A stretch of 64,000 nt of DNA, from NCBI GenBank assembly GCA_002375495.1, contig DFLU01000010.1, positions 491,409 to 555,408 of the forward strand, in the 5' to 3' direction. Positions 24,307-33,347 of the stretch are shown here, one piece after another. The DNA comes from Flavobacteriaceae bacterium UBA3611. Its GTDB lineage: Bacteria; Bacteroidota; Bacteroidia; Flavobacteriales; Flavobacteriaceae. Below the pieces are notes generated by a model. The model did not search any database, was not told the origin of the DNA, and saw nothing but the letters and a program-made list of their open reading frames with translations. The stretch's first letter is position 1, and each line of letters begins with the position of its first letter. The position numbers and the translations under genes were made by a program.

Positions 24307-25554
24307 TTAATTTGCTTGGTTCGCCACGATACGTTGCACCGTTTGCTCCACCCAATCGCTGCTGAAGTCTAGCTTTATTGCAGGTTCGATGCCTTTTCCT
24401 TCGTATTTGAAATAATCGTTGTGAAAGTCCATGTCCATAACTTTAAACGTAAACTTCCCAGAAGGCGATGTTGGCCATTCTTTATCACTTCCGTAGGCAA
24501 TAATACCAAACGTTGTTTGTCCTACGTGGATGGTATTTCCTTGCGCTATCAACTTGGCAGTAAACTGCTCTGCATTGCTCGCCGTATAGCCATTGGTAAT
24601 GATATAAATGGTACCATACATTTCTTTAAAAAGGCTTAAAAATGGGTCAGATACTTCAAAACTACCGCCTCCATTACTGCGCAGATCGAGAATTAGGTTC
24701 TGTGTAGGGTTTTTGCCTTCTAATTCTGAATAAAATTGTTTTTGGGCCTTTCGGTTGGAGCGGCTCCCAGAAAAATGCGAGATACGGATGTAGTGTACGC
24801 TATCATTTAGTTCTTGGAAAATCCAGTTTCCTTCTTCTCCGGCATAAAGCTCGTGATTGTAATCGTTGAATGCTTTTTTATAACTCCAAATGCGACCGTT
24901 CTCGAAGGTAAGGTTTTTTACCAAACGCAGGTTAAAGGTGTCTACGTGATAGTTGTAGATATCATATTTTCCATATTCGTTTTTTGTAGCGTAAAAGTGA
25001 ATCTGACCGGCTTCCCATGTAGGTAATTCACTTTCAAGCACCACTCCTATGTATTCGTTATTGGTTTCGGTTTTAGTAATTCCTATTACCAATGCCCCTT
25101 TCATGTAATAAACACCTTCAAAAGCATCGTCTGGCATAGCTTGTAGACGATTTCTTAAGGCAGTGATATCTGTGTCAATTCTGGGGAAGCTTTTGTAGAA
25201 ATCTGAATTTTTAAATTCGGTAATCTTTTCAGCACTCTCAAGATTGTCTTTGCTGAAATACGTTGTGTGCAACGTAACTCCAGCGTGGTAATCTTTTACA
25301 ATGTCCATTTGTTTTGATAACAGACGGAAGCATTCTTCTACTGAAATTTCCGAAGTCATTTGTGTAGCTAACTCTTCATAAAGTGCATCGAACTCGGTTT
25401 CCTTTTTCTTTTTAATTTGATGTTTGTACCCTGGTGTTTTCTTCATTTTCTTAACGAGGAAATCGAGGTCTTTCTTACAGTCGCAAGTATTAGTCTGTGC
25501 GAATGCAAACGAGTGTACAAATAATAGTAAAACGAGGGTGAAAAGAGATTTCAT
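24307..25554 (-). CDS. Secreted S41 family peptidase
   Basis: 415 aa with signal peptide (MKSLFTLVLLLFVHSFAFAQ, then NTCDCKK). The C-terminal half is an S41 (tail-specific protease) domain: DLRSNGGGSFEVSDPF, then ITNGYTASNAEQFTAKL with the probable nucleophile Ser in TASNAE, then GQTTFGIIAYGS. No PDZ domain is evident, so it is a PDZ-less form as in tricorn-core or interphotoreceptor-type S41 proteins. Likely periplasmic or outer-membrane; substrate unknown. An exact TAnnTTTG promoter precedes it. Confidence 0.85.
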   Translation of the reverse strand: MKSLFTLVLLLFVHSFAFAQTNTCDCKKDLDFLVKKMKKTPGYKHQIKKKKETEFDALYEELATQMTSEISVEECFRLLSKQMDIVKDYHAGVTLHTTYFSKDNLESAEKITEFKNSDFYKSFPRIDTDITALRNRLQAMPDDAFEGVYYMKGALVIGITKTETNNEYIGVVLESELPTWEAGQIHFYATKNEYGKYDIYNYHVDTFNLRLVKNLTFENGRIWSYKKAFNDYNHELYAGEEGNWIFQELNDSVHYIRISHFSGSRSNRKAQKQFYSELEGKNPTQNLILDLRSNGGGSFEVSDPFLSLFKEMYGTIYIITNGYTASNAEQFTAKLIAQGNTIHVGQTTFGIIAYGSDKEWPTSPSGKFTFKVMDMDFHNDYFKYEGKGIEPAIKLDFSSDWVEQTVQRIVANQAN

Positions 25555-25606
25555 AGTTTAGGTTTTTAGTTCCGAATGCTACGGAATGATTGCTTGTTTG
25601 ATATCA

Positions 25607-25638
25607 CAAACCTATATAGAAAAAGTATGTTAGACCAA
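25607..25638 (-). promoter_or_regulatory. Promoter of the S41 peptidase gene
   Basis: Minus-strand TTG (25636-25638), 21-nt spacer, TAGGTTTG (25607-25614). Predicted start near 25600, giving about 45 nt of 5' leader to the ATG at 25554. Confidence 0.6.
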
Positions 25639-25729
25639 TATATATGGTGCTTTGGGGCGAAATCACAGTTCCTTGTGGTGAAATTTTAACCAATATTTTG
25701 AAGCATGCGTTTATTGTGGTAGAAAACGA

Positions 25730-26515
25730 TTAAACAAAATTACTTTTTACGCGTTCGGCATAGGTTTTAGAAACGGGAATTGTTATTTCGGTACCTAAAA
25801 TGATCTGCAGTTTACCACTGTCCATTTTAAATTGCTGAAAGTGGTACGGATTGATAAGATATGATCTGTGGGTACGAAGTAATTCTGGAATGAGCGTTTC
25901 GATGGTGGAGAGTTTATTTCGGATCAGGTTCTTTTTTAAGCTGCCGTTATCCAAAAAGCAAACTTCTACGTAGTTATCATCTGCTTTTACTGAAATAAGA
26001 TCAGTGAGTGACAATCGCAATCCTTCGTAGGTTCCTTCACCTGGGATTTCAATTTTTTGGTCGTCAAGTTTCTTTTCAAAATACCGACCAAATGCCCATC
26101 GGCCTATTGCCAACATGGGTAGTATGGTTGCGATGGCAGGTAGGTAGATGGAGACGCCGAAATATGCAAGGGAATACGGGTTGGGTTCATCAGGGACAAT
26201 AAAATAAAGATAAACGAATCGTGCCAAAAGAAACCCAATAAGTATCATAGACGTCAGAAATAAAATTTCAGCCAATAACGTCCATCGTTGCTGATACCAC
26301 TTCAGCAAGGCGTATTGAAGCGGCACTATGAGTAAGTAGGTTAGCGCAGCCGCTATTCCATACAAGGGGAGATAGGTCAGTTTCTCTGTCGTACTGAAAA
26401 CGTCAGTATCTAACGGTTCGGTGAGTACTAAAAATAGAAAAACCCAAAGTGCGAGTCCGAGAGCAATGATAATATGATGTTTCAACAGAGGGTCGAAAGG
26501 ATAGTTTCTATGCAC
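25730..26515 (-). CDS. Membrane-bound LytTR family transcriptional regulator
   Basis: 261 aa. Four hydrophobic helices lie in residues 15-150 (IIALGLALWVFLFLV, LPLYGIAAALTYLLIV, EILFLTSMILIGFLL, IYLPAIATILPMLAIG), and a LytTR DNA-binding domain occupies about residues 165-261 (LISVKADDNYVEVCF, LRTHRSYLINPYHF, IPVSKTYAERVKS). There is no receiver domain, so it is a one-component membrane regulator. Targets are unknown; it lies 175 bp upstream of the same-strand S41 peptidase gene, a possible but unproven target. Confidence 0.85.
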   Translation of the reverse strand: MHRNYPFDPLLKHHIIIALGLALWVFLFLVLTEPLDTDVFSTTEKLTYLPLYGIAAALTYLLIVPLQYALLKWYQQRWTLLAEILFLTSMILIGFLLARFVYLYFIVPDEPNPYSLAYFGVSIYLPAIATILPMLAIGRWAFGRYFEKKLDDQKIEIPGEGTYEGLRLSLTDLISVKADDNYVEVCFLDNGSLKKNLIRNKLSTIETLIPELLRTHRSYLINPYHFQQFKMDSGKLQIILGTEITIPVSKTYAERVKSNFV

Positions 26516-26591
26516 GCTTTATGATTCAATTAAGATTTAAAATTATAAAAATAGATTAGTTTTCCTACCTTTAAATAAACTAATCTCACGC

Positions 26592-27683
26592 ATGACGGCA
26601 AGACGCAAAAAAAGGGGCTTTAAAGTTCCTATCGTTAAACGACCTATTATTCACAATGAGGCTCCCGGAACGGTTACCTATACTGGTAGCAAAAGCGATA
26701 CAGGAACTAAAGTTGAAATCATTGATTATTCTAAAGAGCATTACCGACGTGTAGATTCTGAAAATATTGAAGACGCTTTTGGTTTTGAAACTTCCGAACA
26801 TATTACTTGGATTAATGTAAATGGTTTAAACAACACCCGCGAAATTGAGCGATTGGGAGAATACTACAACTTGCATCCATTGATACAAGAAGATATTGTT
26901 AGCACCAATCAGCGGCCAAAAATGGACGAATACGAAGACTATCTTTTTATCGTCTTCAAGATGTTGCACTACACTGATGAAGGGGAGTTTATTAACGAAC
27001 ACGTTAGCATGGTGGTGGGGAAAGACTACGTTACTACGTTTCAGGAGGCAGATGGTGATGTGTGGGACGGACTTCGAGACCGTTTGGAAAATGCAAAGGG
27101 TCGCGTTCGCAATAAAGGGGCCGATTACCTAATGTTTGCGCTGTTAGATGCTATTGTAGATAATTATTTTAGTGTGATTGAAACATTGAGTGCGAAGATA
27201 GAATTTATAGAAGACCAGCTTTTTGAAGACAAAGTTGAAGAAGATATCACACAAGACATCCAAACTTTAAAAAAGGAGATATTGCGTATTAGAAGAGCCG
27301 TTGTACCACTTCGAGAAGTAATTAATAGACTTGAAAAAACAGATACGGCAATTATTGAAGAACGCACCCAAAACTATATTCGAGATTTATATGACCATAT
27401 CATCCAGGTTTCTGAAAGTGTTGATATCTACCGGGAAATGATTTGGGGCCTCATGGACATGTATATGACCACGATAAGCAATAAAATGAACGAAGTGATG
27501 AAGGTGCTTACCATTATGGCGTCCATCTTTATACCGCTTACCTTTATGGCAGGTATCTACGGAATGAACTTTGAATACATCCCTGAACTTCAAATGAAAT
27601 ATGGGTATTTCTATTTATGGGGAGCCATGATAGTAGTGTTCTTTGGGCTGCTGTACTACTTTAAGCGAAAGAAGTGGTTGTAG
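26592..27683 (+). CDS. corA: Magnesium/cobalt transporter CorA
   Basis: 363 aa: an acidic cytosolic funnel domain, a long helix (about residues 200-300), and two C-terminal membrane helices with the selectivity motif YGMNF (at about residue 324) between them. Pentameric inner-membrane Mg2+ channel of the 2-TM-GxN family. It starts at an ATG at 26592 and diverges from the LytTR regulator with about 76 bp between them. No Mg2+-sensing leader is visible in that short gap. Confidence 0.93.
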   Translation: MTARRKKRGFKVPIVKRPIIHNEAPGTVTYTGSKSDTGTKVEIIDYSKEHYRRVDSENIEDAFGFETSEHITWINVNGLNNTREIERLGEYYNLHPLIQEDIVSTNQRPKMDEYEDYLFIVFKMLHYTDEGEFINEHVSMVVGKDYVTTFQEADGDVWDGLRDRLENAKGRVRNKGADYLMFALLDAIVDNYFSVIETLSAKIEFIEDQLFEDKVEEDITQDIQTLKKEILRIRRAVVPLREVINRLEKTDTAIIEERTQNYIRDLYDHIIQVSESVDIYREMIWGLMDMYMTTISNKMNEVMKVLTIMASIFIPLTFMAGIYGMNFEYIPELQMKYGYFYLWGAMIVVFFGLLYYFKRKKWL

Positions 27684-27696
27684 CTTTTTTAGCATT

Positions 27697-27730
27697 AAAA
27701 AAAGGTTTCAGGCATTCTGAAACCTTTTTC
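27697..27730 (+). terminator. Bidirectional terminator between corA and the convergent 4-TM gene
   Basis: GGTTTCAG (27704-27711) pairs with CTGAAACC (27717-27724), flanked by A7 on the left and T5 on the right, so it can act on both strands. Confidence 0.85.
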
Positions 27731-27752
27731 AATATAAAATAATTATTCAGCG

Positions 27753-28175
27753 TTAATTCAGCCAGCCTTTCTGGGCAGCTCCTTTACTATAAAAATACAT
27801 AAAGATTGAGATTGCGATTACAATCAACGGCATTACGGCAGCAACAAGACCAGAAACTTCCATTATATCTGTTGCGAACAACCAATAAAATTCGATTACT
27901 AAAACGGTGAGCAACGAAATGCCGAATAAGGGTACCGCTAGCTTTTTTCTAGCTAGCAGTAAAAAACACCCTAGCACCCCAGTAAACACAGCTATGCCAA
28001 AAACAATGGCATACCAAGACGGAAGCGACTCCATAATAGTAAATTCTTCTGCATAAACTGAATCGCGAATACTCTCTAAGGCGAAACTACCTAGATAAAA
28101 TTGATATACGCCCATCAGGTTCCATAGTAAGGCGAGCACTGCGATGATCCAAAAAGCTTTGTTCGGTTTATTCAT
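27753..28175 (-). CDS. Small four-helix membrane protein (paralog 2)
   Basis: 140 aa, about four membrane helices, beginning NKAFWIIAVLALLWNLMGVYQFYL and ending KGAAQKGWLN. It shares FWII..LLWN..GVY, LPSWYAIVFGIA, RKKLAVPLFGISLL and YFYSKGAAQKGW with the 146-aa gene next to it, so the two are tandem duplicates, 36 nt apart. I do not recognise a characterised family; relatives in Flavobacteriaceae are sometimes labelled as sugar transporters without evidence. Confidence 0.7.
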   Translation of the reverse strand: MNKPNKAFWIIAVLALLWNLMGVYQFYLGSFALESIRDSVYAEEFTIMESLPSWYAIVFGIAVFTGVLGCFLLLARKKLAVPLFGISLLTVLVIEFYWLFATDIMEVSGLVAAVMPLIVIAISIFMYFYSKGAAQKGWLN

Positions 28176-28211
28176 AACGAGTTGATTTAATTAACGAAGT
28201 GTTATTGGTTT

Positions 28212-28652
28212 TTATGTTAACCAGCCCTTTTGGGCAGCACCTTTGCTATAGAAATACAGCAGGATACCGATTATGATTACTATGAGTGGCATTCCATAAG
28301 CGATAAACGGATCGTACACTTCGGCAGCATTCGTAAAAAGCCAACCGTAGCACATATTCACTAAAATTGCTAGCAGGGAAATTCCGAATAAAGGAATCGC
28401 GCAACGCTTCCGAAGCACCATGCACAATGCACCCAGAAGTCCGCCAATAGTTGCAATTCCATACACTACAGTATACCAGCCTGGAAGGTTATCTTTTAAT
28501 TCAAGTTGTTCTGGGGTATACATTTCAGCAAAGAGTTCGGGCGTAGCCAAAAATGTTTCAAAAACAAACAGATACACGCCATAAGCGTTCCATAAAAGTC
28601 CGAAAACGATGGCAATGATCCAAAATAGGGCATTGGGTTTTGAGTGAGACAT
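28212..28652 (-). CDS. Small four-helix membrane protein (paralog 1)
   Basis: 146 aa, about four membrane helices: NALFWIIAIVFGLLWNAYGVYLF, LPGWYTVVYGIATIGGLLGAL, RKRCAIPLFGISLLAIL, and a final helix before YFYSKGAAQKGWLT. Upstream member of the tandem pair and probably its promoter-proximal gene. Role unknown. Confidence 0.7.
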   Translation of the reverse strand: MSHSKPNALFWIIAIVFGLLWNAYGVYLFVFETFLATPELFAEMYTPEQLELKDNLPGWYTVVYGIATIGGLLGALCMVLRKRCAIPLFGISLLAILVNMCYGWLFTNAAEVYDPFIAYGMPLIVIIIGILLYFYSKGAAQKGWLT

Positions 28653-28723
28653 AGAAGTTGGTTTAAGGTTATTTCATATAAATATAGGAAATTTAAGGTA
28701 TCTTTAATTTTCAAGATGAAATC

Positions 28724-29410
28724 ATGAGCACTTCCATACCACAAGCATCCCTAAAATTTCTACAAGATTTAGCGCAAAACAACCATAAAGATTGGATGGA
28801 TGCGAATCGGGCTACCTATAAGGCGAGCGAAAAAGAATTGAAGAAATTCTATGCAACTGTAGAAGCAGGCTTGAACAAAACAGACGAGATTGCTAAGGTA
28901 AAAGTGTTTCGAATTAATCGAGATATTCGTTTCAGTAAAGATAAAACCCCGTATAATGTGCACCGGAGCGTCAGTTTTAGTAGGGCAGGAGCACATCGGC
29001 GCGGTGGCTATTATTTACGTATAGAACCAGGAGATAAGAGTGTTGTGGCGGGCGGATTTTTTGGTCCGGAGCCGGCTGATCTGCTGCGAATCAGAAAAGA
29101 ATTTGAAATGGATGCTTCTGAAATTCGAAAAATATTGGCCCACCCACCCTTCAAAAAAGTGTACGGGGGCACTTTCGACGCTTGGGACCCGGTAAAGACG
29201 GCGCCCAAAGGTTTCAGCAAAGACGATCCCAATATCGATTTGATACGCTTAAAAAACTTTGTAGTAACCCACAGTTTTACAGATGCTGAGGTATTGGCGC
29301 CAGATTTTGCTGAAACCGTAGTACATCATTTTGAACTGCTACGACCGTTCTTCGATTATATGAGCGAAGTACTTACCACCGATTTGAACGGGGTTTCGAC
29401 CATTTCATAA
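28724..29410 (+). CDS. DUF2461 domain-containing protein
   Basis: 228 aa, full length for the DUF2461 (TIGR02453) family. Signature stretches: FLQDLAQNNHKDWMDANRATYK near the N-terminus, FRINRDIRFSKDKTPYNVHRSVSFS in the middle, and GGYYLRIEPGDKSVVAGGFFGPEP. No signal peptide, so probably cytosolic. No biochemical function is established for the family. Monocistronic between the divergent 4-TM gene and the convergent ompA-like gene. Confidence 0.9.
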   Translation: MSTSIPQASLKFLQDLAQNNHKDWMDANRATYKASEKELKKFYATVEAGLNKTDEIAKVKVFRINRDIRFSKDKTPYNVHRSVSFSRAGAHRRGGYYLRIEPGDKSVVAGGFFGPEPADLLRIRKEFEMDASEIRKILAHPPFKKVYGGTFDAWDPVKTAPKGFSKDDPNIDLIRLKNFVVTHSFTDAEVLAPDFAETVVHHFELLRPFFDYMSEVLTTDLNGVSTIS

Positions 29411-29445
29411 AAAAAAGCCCTTCCACCATTTGGCGAAAGGACCTT
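29408..29445 (-). terminator. Terminator of the OmpA-like gene
   Basis: On the minus strand CCTTTCGCC and GGTGGAAGG form a 9-bp stem with two wobble pairs, followed by GC and a long T-run (complement of 29408-29416). It begins about 25 nt after the stop at 29470. Confidence 0.75.
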
Positions 29446-29469
29446 TGCATTAACACTTCGTCGTGATGA

Positions 29470-30756
29470 TTATTTCAATTTGAAGGTCACTCTACGAACC
29501 AACTGTCTCGCTGGTGCAGATCCCTTTTCAACTGATGTATCTTCACCATTACCTGTCACGGTCAATCTGTTTCCAGAAATTCCCGAAGCTACTAAGATTT
29601 CTTTCACCTTAGCGGCTCTTTTTTCAGATAAATTCTTGTTATAAGTAGGGTCACCAATTTCATCGGCATATCCTATTAATTCTGCATTTGCAGAAGGATT
29701 TTCCTTCATGTAAGTTGCCAAATAGTTAATGGCTTCTAAAGAATACGTCTCTGGCGTCGTACTGTTAAATCTGAAATATACATTCACGTACCCTTTGTCT
29801 AACAAACTTTTTACGTCTAATCCACCACCGGTGTTTCTTACGTAATCTTCTTCGTTAACATAACGCTGGTCTAAAGACGATTCGATCTCGTCTGGAATAC
29901 CATTTTCATTTTTGTCTACTGCAATTCCTTTGGTATTCACTGCAACACCAGACATGGTATTAGGCTCACGGTCTAGGTAATCTGGCACTCCATCTTGGTC
30001 GGTATCGATAAGGTCGGTTTCAATCTTAGCCAATCTGTTTTCAAGTTCTTCAATTTTCGATTCACGTGCATCTTCCATAGAAAACCAATCTGCGTGGCGG
30101 TCGTTTTTACCAAGATATACTGTAAGTCCTGCAGAGAAATTGTAAAGTAGTCCGTCGTCAAACTTTCTGTTCGCCTCTACGATAGGAGCGGTACCATCCC
30201 ATGTGCGTTGTAGGCCAACATTTCCGAGCATGGTTACATCAACATTAAAAGCCACACGTTCACTAATTTTTATTTGGGGTGTAATTCCTACGGAAATATT
30301 AGCTAAATTTTCTGCGTCTAAGTTGTCATTGGGAGCTTTAAAATCGAGTCTTGAATAACCAGCTCCTGCATGGATAAGTAGACCAAAGGTATCGGTCCAA
30401 TCTGAAAAGTCAAGGACATTCCCCATGTTTACAACACCCTCGAGCGTACCTCTGTAGTATGTTGATTCAAACGGCAAACTACCTTCGCCATTGTCTTCAT
30501 CAATATTAGTATAACCTAAAACGGTACGAATACCGAATTTTTCGTTAAACATATACCGTACACCCAACGATCCTTGAAACGGACTCGCTCCTCTGATGAA
30601 ATAACCATCGGCGTAAGGGGTTGTAGGTTTGTGAAGACCTCCAGAAAGTTCGATAGACCATTTGTTATATTGGTCATAAGCTTGAGAAGTATCTTCTTGT
30701 GCATGTAGTATAAGTCCGGCCAAAGCCAAACATAAAGTAAGGGTAATTTTTTTCAT
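29470..30756 (-). CDS. OmpA family outer-membrane protein with thrombospondin type 3 repeats
   Basis: 428 aa. Signal peptide (MKKITLTLCLALAGLILHAQ), N-terminal beta-barrel-like region with alternating aromatics (residues about 30-220), a calcium-binding type 3 repeat hinge (DTDQDGVPDYLDREPNT, DKNENGIPDEIE), and a C-terminal OmpA peptidoglycan-binding domain (AELIGYADEIGDPTYNKNLSEKRAAKV, LVRRVTFKLK). This is the common Bacteroidota OmpA/P60-type abundant porin-like protein linking outer membrane to cell wall. Strong TAnnTTTG promoter and its own terminator make it monocistronic. Confidence 0.92.
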   Translation of the reverse strand: MKKITLTLCLALAGLILHAQEDTSQAYDQYNKWSIELSGGLHKPTTPYADGYFIRGASPFQGSLGVRYMFNEKFGIRTVLGYTNIDEDNGEGSLPFESTYYRGTLEGVVNMGNVLDFSDWTDTFGLLIHAGAGYSRLDFKAPNDNLDAENLANISVGITPQIKISERVAFNVDVTMLGNVGLQRTWDGTAPIVEANRKFDDGLLYNFSAGLTVYLGKNDRHADWFSMEDARESKIEELENRLAKIETDLIDTDQDGVPDYLDREPNTMSGVAVNTKGIAVDKNENGIPDEIESSLDQRYVNEEDYVRNTGGGLDVKSLLDKGYVNVYFRFNSTTPETYSLEAINYLATYMKENPSANAELIGYADEIGDPTYNKNLSEKRAAKVKEILVASGISGNRLTVTGNGEDTSVEKGSAPARQLVRRVTFKLK

Positions 30757-30777
30757 AAGATTTCAATTTGTTTGGAA

Positions 30778-30785
30778 CAAATGTA
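30778..30785 (-). promoter_or_regulatory. -7 element of the ompA-like gene
   Basis: Minus-strand TACATTTG, an exact TAnnTTTG match, 22 nt upstream of the ATG at 30756. No convincing TTTG at -33. The leader would be about 15 nt. Confidence 0.55.
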
Positions 30786-30928
30786 GAACTCCATTTCGTT
30801 TTAAAAATAGAATTTGTACACTTTAAACAAAGCTTAACATCTTACAAAAAAAGTCTCTGAGTCGCCTAAAAACAAAGGGTTTTTCAAATTGTTCGCTATC
30901 AGAATACTAGATGGAATTCACACATTTT

Positions 30929-31342
30929 TTAGGCTACAGAAATTACCGATTGCTCTAAAAGCATCACATTGCTTTTTAACCGTTCTTTAACAATATTCAT
31001 CATTCGTTTGTTAAGTGCAGACGAATTTTGGATATAGATTTCGTATTCTTCGATGGTAAATTGGCCAATGATCATTCCCTTAAGACTGTTTCGGAATTTC
31101 ATATCCTTATGAATGGCATTCTCGATATAATCTAGTTTTTTTTCTACGGAAAGATCATAAAATACGTTTTTATGTTTTCTACAATAATTCTGGAAAACCA
31201 CTAACAGCAGGTCGTTTTGAAGCTTAGCGACAGGGCGAAGTGTCTTGTTTTGAAAATATTCTTCCGAAGACATGTCAGGAACTAGTTTGGCTGAAGCAAT
31301 TTCGGGGCGCAGTTCGAGTAGCGCGATATCTCGTGAGTTCAT
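30929..31342 (-). CDS. Conserved flavobacterial protein of unknown function, 137 aa
   Basis: Begins MNSRDIALLELRPEIASAKLVP and is helical, with no signal peptide or membrane segment. Middle: EEYFQNKTLRPVAKLQNDLLLVVF and NVFYDLSVEKKLDYIENAIHKD, then KFRNSLKGMIIGQFT. From memory, close relatives are often labelled glyoxalase, but I see none of the metal-binding His/Glu pattern of the VOC fold, so I do not accept that name. Stand-alone gene; likely cytosolic. Confidence 0.75.
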   Translation of the reverse strand: MNSRDIALLELRPEIASAKLVPDMSSEEYFQNKTLRPVAKLQNDLLLVVFQNYCRKHKNVFYDLSVEKKLDYIENAIHKDMKFRNSLKGMIIGQFTIEEYEIYIQNSSALNKRMMNIVKERLKSNVMLLEQSVISVA

Positions 31343-31494
31343 AATTCCTTGTTTGCTTAAATGTACTTGAATTGTAAGTCTGAAACCACTCGTAAGCTTT
31401 GAAGTTATAAACGCCTTTTCAACAGTATACGCGTTAAAGTAGTCTTAATCGCTTCTAGAATTACAGCGTCTTCTGTACTTTTAAAAGAAAAACC

Positions 31495-32853
31495 ATGGCC
31501 AACGTCACTTCTTTAAACCCCTATTCTGGTGCAGAATTAGCATCGTATAAAATCCACAACAAAGCAGAACTTTCAGAAATACTAGAAAAAGCATCCAAAC
31601 GCTTTCAATCATGGCGCGAAACGAGCTTTTCAGAACGAAAAAAATTAATGTTAGCTGCTGCGGCCGAACTAAAAAAGAACAAACAGGAATACGCAGAACT
31701 TATGACCAAAGAAATGGGGAAACCTATCGCACAAGCTATTGCAGAAGTTGAAAAGTGCGCATGGGTTTGTGAGTATTATGCCGAAGAAGCTGCGATTCAG
31801 CTCGCAGATGAAATAATAGAAACTGATGCCCAAAAAAGTTATACCAGCTATGAGCCCCTGGGTGTGGTATTGGCCGTGATGCCGTGGAACTATCCATTCT
31901 GGCAGGTGTTCAGGTTTGCAGCCCCTGCACTGATGGCGGGTAACATCGCTGTGCTGAAACATGCGTCGAATGTTTTTGGTAGTGCCCTAAATATTGAAAA
32001 AGTTTTTAAACGCGCTGGATTTCCAGATCATTGCTTTTCTACCTTACTTATTGGAAGTGATAAAGTAGAAGAAGTGCTCGAAAATCCTATCGTGAAAGCC
32101 GTTACCTTAACGGGTAGTGGCCCAGCAGGTGGAGCAGTTGCCGAAATTGCTGGACGTAACATTAAAAAATCGGTACTTGAACTTGGTGGGAACAATGCGC
32201 TGATTGTGATGGCCGATTGTGATATGGAGGCAACCCTTGAGACCTGCGTGCAGGCACGTTACCAAAATACTGGTCAGAGTTGTATTGCAGGAAAGCGCCT
32301 ATTGTTGGATGAGCGCATTGAAGAGGAATTTACAGAACGGTTAGTGCAAAAGGTACGGGAACTGAAAAGTGGTGACCCGATGGATGAAGAAACGTTTATT
32401 GGAACACTAGCCCGCGAAGATTTGGCAGAAGATTTAGAAGAACAGGTGAATAAGTCGATTGAGCAAGGTGCTACCTTATTATTGGGCGGAAAGCGTCAAA
32501 ACGCCTATTTTGAACCTACAATTCTTTCTGGAGTGACCCCAAAAATGACTGTTTTTAAGGAAGAAACTTTTGGTCCGGCGCTCTCTATTACAACATTTAA
32601 AGATCTTGATGAAGCTATCGAATTATCAAACGATTCTAAATTCGGATTGGGCGTTTCAATTTTTACCAAAGATGTAAAGACTGCTGAAGAACAGGCTTTT
32701 CGGTTGAATGAGGGCGCTGTTTTTATCAATGAACTGGTTAAAAGTGACCCTAGATTGCCTTTTGGTGGCGTGAAAGCAAGTGGTTATGGCAGAGAATTAA
32801 GCAAGCACGGCATTCGGGAGTTTGTAAACAGGAAAACGGTTTATATTAAGTAA
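31495..32853 (+). CDS. NAD(P)-dependent aldehyde dehydrogenase, succinate-semialdehyde type
   Basis: 452 aa. Catalytic Cys263 lies in YQNTGQSCIAGKR, the general base Glu in VLELGGNNALIV, the cofactor loop in LTGSGPAGGAVAE, and MPWNYPFWQVFRF is the usual N-terminal segment. The shorter length (about 455 instead of 480) and the N-terminus FNPYSGAEL-type resemble the GabD2 class of succinate-semialdehyde dehydrogenases that oxidise the aldehyde to succinate. No GABA transaminase gene is next to it, so the substrate is inferred from similarity only. Stand-alone gene. Confidence 0.85.
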   Translation: MANVTSLNPYSGAELASYKIHNKAELSEILEKASKRFQSWRETSFSERKKLMLAAAAELKKNKQEYAELMTKEMGKPIAQAIAEVEKCAWVCEYYAEEAAIQLADEIIETDAQKSYTSYEPLGVVLAVMPWNYPFWQVFRFAAPALMAGNIAVLKHASNVFGSALNIEKVFKRAGFPDHCFSTLLIGSDKVEEVLENPIVKAVTLTGSGPAGGAVAEIAGRNIKKSVLELGGNNALIVMADCDMEATLETCVQARYQNTGQSCIAGKRLLLDERIEEEFTERLVQKVRELKSGDPMDEETFIGTLAREDLAEDLEEQVNKSIEQGATLLLGGKRQNAYFEPTILSGVTPKMTVFKEETFGPALSITTFKDLDEAIELSNDSKFGLGVSIFTKDVKTAEEQAFRLNEGAVFINELVKSDPRLPFGGVKASGYGRELSKHGIREFVNRKTVYIK

Positions 32854-32868
32854 ACTCCTTTGTTTAGA

Positions 32869-32970
32869 GTCATTTCGTGCGTATGCCTCGCAAGTTAGGC
32901 GGGCAGCGAGAAATTTCATCATGAGCTGCAAGGTTATGGGATTCCTCTTCGTGCCTCATTCGGAATGACA
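32869..32970. repeat. 131-bp-period intergenic repeat, copy 1
   Basis: Begins GTCATTTCG and ends CGGAATGACA, imperfect terminal inverted repeats. Internal blocks GCGAGAAAT and GAGCTGCAAGGTTATGGGAT are shared with the two following copies. Confidence 0.9.
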
Positions 32971-32999
32971 ACCCAGCCCTAAAAAAGTTTTATTCTTTT

Positions 33000-33101
33000 G
33001 TCATTTCGAGCGCTTGCCTCGCCGGTTAGGCGGGCAGCGAGAAATCTCATCATGAGCTGCAAGGTTATGGGATTTCTCTTCGTGCCTCATTCGGAATGAC
33101 A
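33000..33101. repeat. 131-bp-period intergenic repeat, copy 2
   Basis: Same unit as copy 1 starting exactly 131 bp later, joined by a spacer containing AAAAAGTTTTATTCTTTT. Differs at scattered positions (for example GCTTGCC against GTATGCC). Confidence 0.9.
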
Positions 33102-33130
33102 ACCCATTCCTTAAAAAGTTTTATTCTTTT

Positions 33131-33232
33131 GTCATTTCGAGCGATTGTCTCGCCAGCTAGGCGGGCAGTGAGAAATCTCATTATGAGCTGCAAGGTTATG
33201 GGATTCCTCTTCGTGCCTCATTCGGAATGACA
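33131..33232. repeat. 131-bp-period intergenic repeat, copy 3
   Basis: Third unit, again 131 bp after the previous start. No open frame is conserved through the three copies, so the 32854-33347 interval (494 bp) is non-coding and holds only these repeats and a terminator. Confidence 0.9.
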
Positions 33233-33290
33233 ACCCACTTCTGTAGGTGTTTCATTTTCTCCTAAAATCTTTAATGGCATATTCCCATAA

Positions 33291-33327
33291 AAAAACCTCG
33301 CAAGAATTCATTCGTGCGAGGTTTTTA
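33291..33327 (-). terminator. Bidirectional terminator below the BNR propeller gene
   Basis: AAAAACCTCGCA and TGCGAGGTTTTT form a 12-bp stem including A and T tracts. It sits 21 nt after the minus-strand stop at 33348. Confidence 0.85.
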
Positions 33328-33347
33328 TTTGCAAATGGTTTTGCTAT

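Noticed and set aside
32869..33232. Tandem 131-bp units considered as CRISPR or attachment sites
   Set aside because: Units are 102 bp with short spacers that are themselves similar, and there is no integrase or cas gene.
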